NCBI GenBank assembly: GCA_024698715.1
Contig: JAILRA010000029.1
Coordinates: 55,624 to 119,623, forward strand
Reading direction: 5' to 3'
DNA: 64,000 nucleotides
DNA from: Lachnospiraceae bacterium
Lineage (GTDB): Bacteria; Bacillota; Clostridia; Lachnospirales; Lachnospiraceae
The position numbers were made by a program, and so were the translations under genes. The notes below the pieces were generated by a model that was given only the letters and a program-made list of their open reading frames with translations, searched no databases and was not told the origin of the DNA. Every line of letters begins with the position of its first letter. Position 1 is the first letter of the stretch. Below are positions 44,046 through 51,900 of this stretch, one piece after another.

Positions 44046-45335
44046 ATGTACGGTGCGATTTTTGGAGATATCATAGGTAGCAGATTTGAATTTGATAATG
44101 GTGGAAAGACAAAGGAATTTGAACTTTTCACAAAGGAAGACAACTGGACGGATGATTCGGTAATGACCATCGCGATCATGGAAGCTTTGGTGAATGCAGG
44201 AAAGGATGCCGATGTCGAAACCATCAGAAAAGAATGCATTAAATCCATGCAGGACTGGGGACAGAGATATCCTTATGCAGGATACGGAAGCAGCTTTATC
44301 AACTGGGTTCATGCAAAAGATCCGAAGCCTTACAACAGTTTCGGAAACGGTTCGGCTATGCGAGTTTCGGCTGCAGGATGGATTTATGACACAGTTGAAA
44401 GAACCAGAGAAGTTGCCAGAGCTACTGCAGAAGTGAGTCATAATCATCCCGAAGGAATTAAAGGAGCGGAATGTACGGCGGCTGTTATGTTTCTTGCACG
44501 TACAGGAGTTTCGAAAGAAGAGATCAAAGAATATGTCATCAGGGAATTCGGATACGATGTATCCAAGACAGTGGATGAATTAAGACCTCTTCACGAACAT
44601 ATTGAATGGTGTCAGGATTCACTTCCAAAAGCATTGGCATCTTTCTTCGAAGGCGATTCATATGAAGATGTTGTAAGAAATGCAGTTTCTCTTGGCGGAG
44701 ATACGGATACACTCGCAGCTATTGCAGGTGCAATGGGTGATGCGATGTACGGAGTTCCCATCGGGATGATAGTGACCGGAATCGATTATCTCGAGGAGGA
44801 TATGAAAGAAACACTTGATATATTCAGGGGATTTCTTGATGGGGAAAAACCGGATCCTTACAGAAACAATAAATTCATCAAAATGGCCGCAGAGAATTTT
44901 TCGAAGGATCGTACCGAAGACAACCTTTATAAGATGTTAGATGTACTCTTTAGAAGAATGATGGAAGACGGTGAAGCGCCTGTTGCGATGGTTGATGTAA
45001 ATAATGTTTTGGCCTCCATAGATGTAATGGGAATGAGCAAGAACGATACATTCACTTTAGAGCATGGAATGCGTCTTAGAATAGATACAGTTCAAAGAAT
45101 AGAAGGCGAAATCTGGATCCCTCTTTATACGGATATGGAAGAACTCGGCAAAATGCCCACAACGAATCTTACGATGAATATGCCGATCTACGAAATCCTG
45201 AAAAACGGTCTTGCAGATGATGTAGAAGGCATTGTGATCAATCCTTTCGGACTGGCTCTTCAGATACCGAAGGTGATCATGAATATCATTGTCAAAAGAT
45301 ACGAGGAATTAAAGGGGGTGAAAGAAGATGTTTAA
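44046..45335 (+). CDS. ADP-ribosylglycohydrolase fused to an SseB-like domain
   Basis: The 429-residue protein starts MYGAIFGDIIGSRFEF, the usual DraG/ARH N-terminus. Metal ligands are visible in NWTDDSVMT (about 36-44) and SLGGDTDTLAAIAGAMGDA (about 216-234). These enzymes remove ADP-ribose from modified arginine or other acceptors. The C-terminal part (about 275-425) looks SseB-like, with IWIPLYTDMEELGK and GIVINPFGLALQIP. The ATG at 44046 follows AAGGAGG, so the in-frame upstream ATG at 43995 is rejected. It overlaps the next gene by eight bases. The DraG-SseB fusion is notable. Confidence 0.88.
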   Translation: MYGAIFGDIIGSRFEFDNGGKTKEFELFTKEDNWTDDSVMTIAIMEALVNAGKDADVETIRKECIKSMQDWGQRYPYAGYGSSFINWVHAKDPKPYNSFGNGSAMRVSAAGWIYDTVERTREVARATAEVSHNHPEGIKGAECTAAVMFLARTGVSKEEIKEYVIREFGYDVSKTVDELRPLHEHIEWCQDSLPKALASFFEGDSYEDVVRNAVSLGGDTDTLAAIAGAMGDAMYGVPIGMIVTGIDYLEEDMKETLDIFRGFLDGEKPDPYRNNKFIKMAAENFSKDRTEDNLYKMLDVLFRRMMEDGEAPVAMVDVNNVLASIDVMGMSKNDTFTLEHGMRLRIDTVQRIEGEIWIPLYTDMEELGKMPTTNLTMNMPIYEILKNGLADDVEGIVINPFGLALQIPKVIMNIIVKRYEELKGVKEDV

Positions 45336-45726
45336 GAAGTTTAGCATTGATCTGGACACCGCCAATATGGTTGGTTCAACAAGGATTAAAATATGGCCGG
45401 AGGACGGAAAATTACATTATTCAAAGAAACTGTTTGATCCTGAAAATGATGATTATATGGGAAACAGCGATACTAAAGATGCTGTGAGCGATATTTCCAT
45501 AGAGGATTTTAATAAGAAACTTGAGGATCTTCATTTTGAAAAATGGAAGAAGGAATATAGGCTGGAAGGAATTATGTTTCTGGATGGAGAACAATGGGAT
45601 ATCAGACTTGATCTTGAAGAAGGAAAGCCGATAATCATTTCGGGTGATAATGCATATCCCGGGGAATGGAAAAGACTGGTCAAGGTTATAAGATCGGTAG
45701 TTGGAGATACAGGAATACTTGAATGA
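45328..45726 (+). CDS. Small protein of unknown function
   Basis: The 132-residue acidic protein shows no family that I recognise. It has no signal peptide or membrane segment. Notable parts are the N-terminal FSIDLDTANMVGSTRIKIWP and the C-terminal WKRLVKVIRSVVGDTG. GGGGGTG lies just upstream of the ATG, inside the end of the ADP-ribosylhydrolase gene. Overlap and close spacing put it in the same operon; it could be a substrate, inhibitor or partner of that enzyme. Confidence 0.7.
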   Translation: MFKKFSIDLDTANMVGSTRIKIWPEDGKLHYSKKLFDPENDDYMGNSDTKDAVSDISIEDFNKKLEDLHFEKWKKEYRLEGIMFLDGEQWDIRLDLEEGKPIIISGDNAYPGEWKRLVKVIRSVVGDTGILE

Positions 45727-45741
45727 TGGGAGGTTATTAAA

Positions 45742-46359
45742 ATGACATTAGACAAAAATGATTTGATGTCCATAGCGTTAGAACTTGATGAGAAAGAAAT
45801 ACCTGAAGTTAAGAATATTTATTTCGATATGGATGGCGTATTGGCTGATTTTGACAGAGGAGTACGCGAACTTTGCAATTTTGAAACTCCACCTCAGCCT
45901 GAAGATGTACCTGAAGAAGAAAAAGAAGCAGCCAAAAAAGCGAACGATGAGATGTGGGAGCATATAAAAGAAGTAGAGCATTTCTATGATAAGCTTGAAC
46001 TTATGCCGAATGCGAAAAAAATGTTTGATGCAGTTTATAACAAATATGGCGATAAGTGCAAGATTTTAACAGCCATCCCTAAGGAAAAGAGAGGAATCAA
46101 ATTTGCTGCAGAAGACAAAGAAAAATGGGTAAGAAGGCTGTTATCTGAAAAAATAGAAGTTGAAATTGTTAAAAGAGAAGAAAAGGAAGAATATGGCAAA
46201 AATAAATGTAACATTCTTATTGACGATATGAAACAAAACATTCTTGATTGGAAGAAAAAAGGTGGTTCCGGTTTTATGAATGTTGATGCAATGCATACTT
46301 TAGGCAGGCTTAAGAAACTTGGTGTCATTGATGATTATGAAAGTTTCGAATGGAACTAA
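45742..46359 (+). CDS. HAD-family 5'-nucleotidase-like protein (NT5C type)
   Basis: The 205-residue protein has HAD motif I YFDMDGVLADFDRG (about residues 26-39), motif II ILTAIPK (about 108-114) and motif IV NILIDDMKQNI (about 155-165). The cap region is short and rich in Glu/Lys. This fits the 5'(3')-deoxyribonucleotidase family PF06941, which dephosphorylates nucleoside monophosphates; many bacterial members are uncharacterised. GGGAGG precedes the ATG. It fits a role in nucleotide or ADP-ribose breakdown products within this cluster (inference). Confidence 0.78.
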   Translation: MTLDKNDLMSIALELDEKEIPEVKNIYFDMDGVLADFDRGVRELCNFETPPQPEDVPEEEKEAAKKANDEMWEHIKEVEHFYDKLELMPNAKKMFDAVYNKYGDKCKILTAIPKEKRGIKFAAEDKEKWVRRLLSEKIEVEIVKREEKEEYGKNKCNILIDDMKQNILDWKKKGGSGFMNVDAMHTLGRLKKLGVIDDYESFEWN

Positions 46360-46371
46360 AGGAGTATTTCT

Positions 46372-46884
46372 ATGGGATGGGGTTATGGTTTTAAATGCAG
46401 CAAATGTAAACGTGAGTATTCTTACGGCGTAGGTGTCGGATTCATGTTCCCGGAAGTTTATGAAAATCTTATGAAAGAAGTAAAAAAAGGCAAATACGGG
46501 GAAGAATGGAAAGATCTGGCTTTAAAAACGAAACATGTTGCGATTGATGCTGAAGAATACTTATACTGTTGCAGTAAATGCGGGAACTGGAAAACCGAAG
46601 AAGGTTTATCATTGTATGAACCGAAAGATATTGAACAATTAAAGAAATATGAGCAGCAGGGAAAAGGGCGTTGGGCTGTAGGGCTTGATTTTAAAGATGC
46701 TTCATATGTAACCACAGAGGATCTGAGAGAGTATTATAAGATACTAAAGAAATATATCCATAGGTGTGAAAAATGCGGAACGAGAATGCATAGAGCAAAC
46801 ATGGAAGAATCATTAAATTTAAAGTGTCCTAAATGCGGAGGAAAACCTTTAAAAGATCATGTATGTCCGATTCGCTGGGATTAA
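46372..46884 (+). CDS. Multi-zinc-ribbon protein of unknown function
   Basis: The 170-residue protein has four CxxC knuckles: CSKCK near residue 9, CCSKCG near 66, CEKCG near 135 and CPKCG near 155. The pattern suggests two zinc ribbons, one N-terminal and one C-terminal, around a helical middle. AAAGGAG precedes the ATG 12 bases after the nucleotidase gene. It has no membrane segment. Zinc-ribbon proteins of this size are often nucleic-acid or protein adaptors; nothing more specific can be said. Confidence 0.7.
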   Translation: MGWGYGFKCSKCKREYSYGVGVGFMFPEVYENLMKEVKKGKYGEEWKDLALKTKHVAIDAEEYLYCCSKCGNWKTEEGLSLYEPKDIEQLKKYEQQGKGRWAVGLDFKDASYVTTEDLREYYKILKKYIHRCEKCGTRMHRANMEESLNLKCPKCGGKPLKDHVCPIRWD

Positions 46885-46937
46885 CGGGCTGATATAATGA
46901 ATAGATAGTTTAATATTATTAACAATATAGTAACCAT

Positions 46938-47070
46938 AAAGAGTGCGTGAGAGACAAGCTCATTGACCGCACAGCAACCTGCAAAAGCAAGGTGCTAATG
47001 CTTGAACGATGGGAAATAAGAAATTGTTTAAATCCTGTCGGAAACGATGGGATTTTTTCATTCGCTCTTT
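46938..47070 (+). promoter_or_regulatory. Structured leader RNA resembling an S-box (SAM-I clan) riboswitch
   Basis: GCAACC (46974-46979) and GGTGCTAA (46991-46998) flank a hairpin ACCTGC-AAAA-GCAAGGT, the core arrangement of SAM-I clan aptamers. A 5' stem GTGCG/CGCAC (46943-46947, 46968-46972) encloses a small inner stem. An intrinsic-terminator-like hairpin AAATCCTGTCG with CGATGGGATTT around GAAA follows at 47030-47055. AAAGAGTG at 46938-46945 can also pair with CGCTCTTT at 47063-47070. The usual GAGGGA and GATGAA segments of the S-box kink-turn are not recognisable, so this may be a variant or another RNA class. Confidence 0.5.
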
Positions 47071-47096
47071 AAGGTAAATTTAAGGAGGAATGAATT

Positions 47097-47423
47097 ATGA
47101 GATCATTAAAAACTTTGGTTGAAAAGAATGCTCAGGTTTGGATCTACTGTGAAAACATGGATTTGCAGGAACAGTTTTTGAAACAGGCGGAGAGCGAGGG
47201 ATTTTTGGCACTGAACGGACAGAAACCTACAGAACTGTTCAGACATCAGTTATATGGGATTAATGATGATATGACAATGGGATATCTTTCGGCCATGATC
47301 TGGAGTCTGACATTCCAAAAATGTCCGGACCATATTGCCAGAGTTGATTACGGGAAGTATATTTCGGATGAAGATGATTATATGTGCCATCCCCGCGATA
47401 ACACTAAAGAAAAAAATGTATGA
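47097..47423 (+). CDS. Orphan 108-residue protein under a structured leader
   Basis: I do not recognise a named family. The small cytoplasmic protein begins with a basic SLKTLVEKN, then AQVWIYCENMDLQEQFL, EGFLALNGQKPTELF, and the segment GYLSAMIWSLTFQ. The acidic end contains YGKYISDEDDYMC. There is no signal peptide. AAGGAGG precedes the ATG. The leader upstream suggests ligand- or attenuation-controlled expression. No metabolic partner gene is next to it, so the leader cannot be interpreted from context. Confidence 0.7.
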   Translation: MRSLKTLVEKNAQVWIYCENMDLQEQFLKQAESEGFLALNGQKPTELFRHQLYGINDDMTMGYLSAMIWSLTFQKCPDHIARVDYGKYISDEDDYMCHPRDNTKEKNV

Positions 47424-47450
47424 AAGAAGTACGAAAATCCTAATTAAAAT

Positions 47451-47479
47451 TTGGGTTTCCCATCGGTATGTGGTAAAAT
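47451..47479 (+). promoter_or_regulatory. Putative promoter of the small lipoprotein gene
   Basis: TTGGGT and TAAAAT are spaced by 17 bases, 46 bases before the start codon. Confidence 0.5.
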
Positions 47480-47525
47480 AGTATGGTCTAATAAAATGAA
47501 AACGTGACATAAAGGAGTTATAAAA

Positions 47526-48041
47526 ATGAAAAAGGTATTAATTGCATCACTCACTGTTTTGGCTATTCTTTCTACTACAGCATGTGAGTTTAAAAAGCAG
47601 GCACATGTTAATGTGAATGTCGGCTCGAACCAGCCTGCAAGCGTAACAATAGAAACCAACTCAGGTGATGAGACAACCACAGTTAATTTATCTTCAGATC
47701 AGCCTGCGACTGTTACGGTTGAGCCTAACACTGATGAAGAGACTTCAGATCAGGCAGGAGATGTAAAGATTACCGATGATGAAGCTTTGGAAGCCATAAA
47801 GAATCGTTGCTTGGAAGAAAACCCTGACCTTGAGAATATGATCGATGAAGGTTATATGATATATTGGAACGTTGAATCTTCCGATGATGCTCAGATAGTT
47901 GTTCTTTACAGAGCATATACAGGTGCTGAGATCAGATACTATATAGACCGTGCCACCGGTGACACATATGTGACCGAATTTGTATCAGGTATAACAGAGG
48001 AAGAAGAAAAGACAGGAGAGACCTTTAATATCAAGGATTAG
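47526..48041 (+). CDS. Small lipoprotein with Thr/Val repeats
   Basis: The 171-residue protein has a lipobox STTAC (Cys about residue 20). Two related repeats, QPASVTIETNSGDETTT and QPATVTVEPNTDEETS, lie in the linker (about 36-78). The C-terminal domain (about 80-165) has ITDDEALEAIKNRCLEENP, then IYWNVESSDDAQIVVLYRAY and YYIDRATGDTYVTEF, a PepSY-like alpha-beta layout (tentative). AAAGGAG precedes the ATG. The end touches the CPBP protease gene, so they are co-transcribed. Confidence 0.78.
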   Translation: MKKVLIASLTVLAILSTTACEFKKQAHVNVNVGSNQPASVTIETNSGDETTTVNLSSDQPATVTVEPNTDEETSDQAGDVKITDDEALEAIKNRCLEENPDLENMIDEGYMIYWNVESSDDAQIVVLYRAYTGAEIRYYIDRATGDTYVTEFVSGITEEEEKTGETFNIKD

Positions 48042-48046
48042 TGAAG

Positions 48047-48913
48047 ATGAGAAAGAACGAAAATGCTTTACCGGAATCGGGAATAAGTAAAAAAGCCCTT
48101 ATTGTATTTTTGGTTTTGGTTATATTGCTTTCAGGTATTGTTGAAGCAGTTTATTGTTCTGACGGACCTGATTGGCTGGTTGGTTTATTAATGTGGTTAC
48201 CTGCAATTTCCGCATTCGTAGCCTCGATAATAGCTCTTATAGACGCAAAAGAAAAGTATAATCCAATAAAGCATGCAAGACTTATTGGAATTAAATTCTG
48301 TAATCCTTTATACGTTTTACTCGGATTGGTGATCCCCTTTGTATATTTGTTTATACCGTACAGAATATACTGGACAATGCATCCTGAAAACTACGCTTAT
48401 AGCTGTGTGGCGTTATCTGTGGTTTTAAAAGATCTTTGCGTATATACAGTGGTTTGTGTGATTATATCGCTCCTTACGGCAATCGGAGAAGAGATTGGCT
48501 GGAGAGGATTTATGCTTCCCGCATTAAGACAGCGTATCGGCGTTATGGGTGCACTTGCTGTTGTAAGTATCTTTTGGTGTCTTTGGCATTTCCCTCTGCT
48601 TATTTTCGGAGGCTATATGGAAGGTACACCGCTCTGGTATCAACTCACGGCTTTTGTGCTTTGTATATTCCCCGTCGGTATAATAGCGGGTGTTCTTACG
48701 CTTAAGAGTAAAAGTGTATGGCCGGCAGCATTTTTGCACGCGGCTCACAATGCATTTGACCAGATGGTATTCGATGTCATCACAAGAGGCGATGACAGGA
48801 TGTTTTTCGTCAGTGAGACCGGTGTCTTTACGATAGCATGCGCCTGGATCATAGCCGTGATAATGCTGATCTTATTTGTAAAGATCAAAAGCAGGAAAGG
48901 TTCTGAAGAATAA
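48047..48913 (+). CDS. CPBP-family intramembrane metalloprotease
   Basis: The 288-residue protein has about eight membrane helices. The active-site motifs are intact: GEEIGWRGFMLP (EExxxR), FWCLWHFPLL (second motif with His) and FLHAAHNAFDQ (third motif HxxxN). These are the Abi/CAAX-protease-like enzymes linked to prenyl-protein processing, bacteriocin immunity or signalling in bacteria. The ATG at 48047 is chosen because AAGGA lies nine bases upstream; a GTG at 48041 overlaps the lipoprotein stop. The substrate is unknown. Confidence 0.9.
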   Translation: MRKNENALPESGISKKALIVFLVLVILLSGIVEAVYCSDGPDWLVGLLMWLPAISAFVASIIALIDAKEKYNPIKHARLIGIKFCNPLYVLLGLVIPFVYLFIPYRIYWTMHPENYAYSCVALSVVLKDLCVYTVVCVIISLLTAIGEEIGWRGFMLPALRQRIGVMGALAVVSIFWCLWHFPLLIFGGYMEGTPLWYQLTAFVLCIFPVGIIAGVLTLKSKSVWPAAFLHAAHNAFDQMVFDVITRGDDRMFFVSETGVFTIACAWIIAVIMLILFVKIKSRKGSEE

Positions 48914-48994
48914 TACAACACTTTAAAAGCGTAAATAAGCATATATTGTCAAATTGTTAAATTCAAATTTAACTTTTTCGAGGAGGACATGAAG

Positions 48995-51900
48995 ATGTCT
49001 GAATTATCATTTACAACAGAAGAAAATAAGGAAGAATACGAAAAGAAGAATGTTACCTATTCATTCAACTGGCAGTTTACACCTTCCGTACATGAAGAAC
49101 TGGAAGTTAAGGCGGAAGTCAGTCCGGTCTTTGCGTTCGCTCTTTATCAAAACGGAACTCCGCTTGTTGAAAGCGTAACAATTACCAACAATTCGGATAA
49201 CGAATACAAAAATCTTGTAGTCAGGGTTTATTCGGATTATTACTTCTTTGATATGAATCCGGTTAATATCGGCACACTCAAGCCGCATGATTCCGCACTT
49301 ATAGACGGATTATCGTTCCAGATACATGGCAATTCATTAAAGAAATTATCAGAAAAGATCACATGCAATGTTTTTGTATGTCTTACATACGGTCAGGAAG
49401 AATGGGCAAGATACGGTTCGGAAATAGATGTTCTTGCTATCAATCAGTGGCCCGGTGTCGATTACGACAATGTTCTTTTGGCATCATTTGTCATGCCCAA
49501 TAATAAGTCTATTACAAATCTTTTATATTATTCCTCAGAATATCTTGAAAAGAATACAGGCAGAGGTTCTTTGGACGCATATCAAAGCGGTGATCCAAAC
49601 AGAGTGCTTGAGATGGCCACGGCTGCTTATGCAATGATCCAGAAGAAGAACATAAAATATGCAACCGCACCGTCGGGTTTTGTTCATGACGGACAAAAGA
49701 TCAGATTTGTTGATGAGATTTTTGAATACCATATGGGCAACTGTATGGATATGTCTCTTTTATATGTTGCTACGCTTGAACAGATGGGATTGAATCCGCT
49801 GCTTATCCTAACCAAAGGACATATCTTTGCAGGATTATGGCTTGTTGACGATATTTTCCCCGATTCATTTACATTGGATCCCGGAAAAGTTGATAAACAG
49901 ATTGAACTTGGAAAAATGATAGTAGTTGAATGTACTTCCATGTGCAGTCATACAGAGCCCATATCATTTGATGATGCAATGAAATCAGCCAAACTGGCAT
50001 TATCGGATAATAACGATGTCGAAGGTATTCTTGATATCAGAAGAGCGAGAAGAGGAAATATCAAGTCCATTCCTTTGGAAAAGAGAGATATCATTCCACA
50101 TGAATTTGATCATAAAGAATTAAGCGATGATGAGATCACAGGTCTTTCCGATGCAGAAAAGACTGTGTATTCTTTTGATGATTTTAAGAAAGAAAAAATA
50201 ACCAAACAAACACAGTGGGAGCATAAGCTTCTTGATCTTGGTGCAAGAAATCCCCTCATAAATATTTCAAAGAGTGCGATCCCGCTTCTTGCCGGAGGTT
50301 TGGGAGAACTTGAGGATGCTTTTTCGGAGAACAGGGAATATAAGATATGTTCCATTCCCGAAGAGTGGACTATCAGAGGAGTGGATGCGATCAATGTTCC
50401 CGAAACGCGTAATCAGCTTGGTGAATATGTTGAACTGATCCGTGAGGAAGTCAAGAGCAGAAGACTTCATACCACTATCAAAGAAGATAAACTTGATAAA
50501 GAAATCACCAGAGTATATAGAGCGACAAAGGACTCCATGGCGGAAAGCGGAGCGAATACCTTGTATCTTGTTCTCGGTGAACTACGCTGGACAGAAGGAA
50601 AGACTGCTAACTCCAAGTTTTATTATGCTCCTATAGTACTTATCCCGATTGAAATAATCAGAAAATCCGCGAATGAAGGATATGTTATCAAGGGAACGGA
50701 TGAAGAAACTCAGATTAACGTTACACTGATTGAGTTTTTAAAGCAGAAATTCGAACTGGATCTTTCCGGACTTGCTCAGGATATTCCCAAAGATGAGCGT
50801 GGTGTGGATATAGACAAAATATTTGATTACTTTACGCACGCTGTTTCAAATAAGACAAACTGGATGGTTTTAAAGAATGCCTATATCGGTAACTTCTCAT
50901 TCTCACAGTTTGTTATGTGGAATGATATTCATAATCATCCCGAGATGTTAAGAAGAAGCAAGGTTGTAGAAGCGTTGCTCGACGGAGAAGTTGAATGGAA
51001 TACATATATTCCTTCTCTAGAACAAAAGGATATTCCGTATCTTCCGGTATCGGTTGATGATTCGCAGCTTCGTGCCGTTAATATGGCTGTAAACGATGTG
51101 AGCTTTGTTCTTCACGGACCACCCGGAGCAGGCAAATCACAGACGATTACGGCAATGATCGCCAATGCATTGACCAGGGGAAAGACCGTTCTTTTTGTAG
51201 CTGAAAAACCCGCTGCTTTGGAAGTGGTTGAAAACAGACTTAAACAGATCGGAATAGATGATTTCTGTGTTCGTATCCATTCCAACAAGATAAAGAAATC
51301 CGAAGTATTGGAGCAGTTTAAGAGAGTAAGAGAAAACTATCGCGTACTCGGCATGAAGACCGATTACGACGATAAGATGGCTGAGATCATAGCTCTTAGA
51401 GAAGAATTGAACGAATACGGAATAACTCTTCACAAAAAGAGAAAGTTCGGTTTAAGCGTACGCGAACTTATCGATGAATACGAGACGCTTCCCGATACGA
51501 AAGAGAAGCTTCATTTCGAAAAAGACTATGTTGAAAACGTAACTTATAAGGACATAGAAAAAGCTTCATCACTGCTTGAACATCTGGTTGCGGCAGGAAA
51601 GATTTTGGGACATCCGAGCCAAAGTGTATTTAAGGAAGTCGGACATACCGATTATTCTATGCTCCTTCGTGAAAAGATCGAAGATTCGGCATATACATAC
51701 AAGAAAGAAATAGAACAACTCGAAAATGCCGCATCTGCTTTTGCAAATACGGCCTGTGAAAGTATGCCCAAGAATAAACTTGAATGGCTTTCTTTGTACG
51801 GACTTGCCGATGCGATAGTCAAATCTTCGGAACTTCCGGATTACATTTTAAAACCGAATATTTTGGAAGAATCCGAAAGAATATTAATGCGCTTTATTGA

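Noticed and set aside
46938..47070. T-box leader
   Set aside because: There is no AGGGTGG-type T-box sequence and no tRNA-related gene downstream; the GCAACC/GGTGCTAA core fits the SAM-I clan better.
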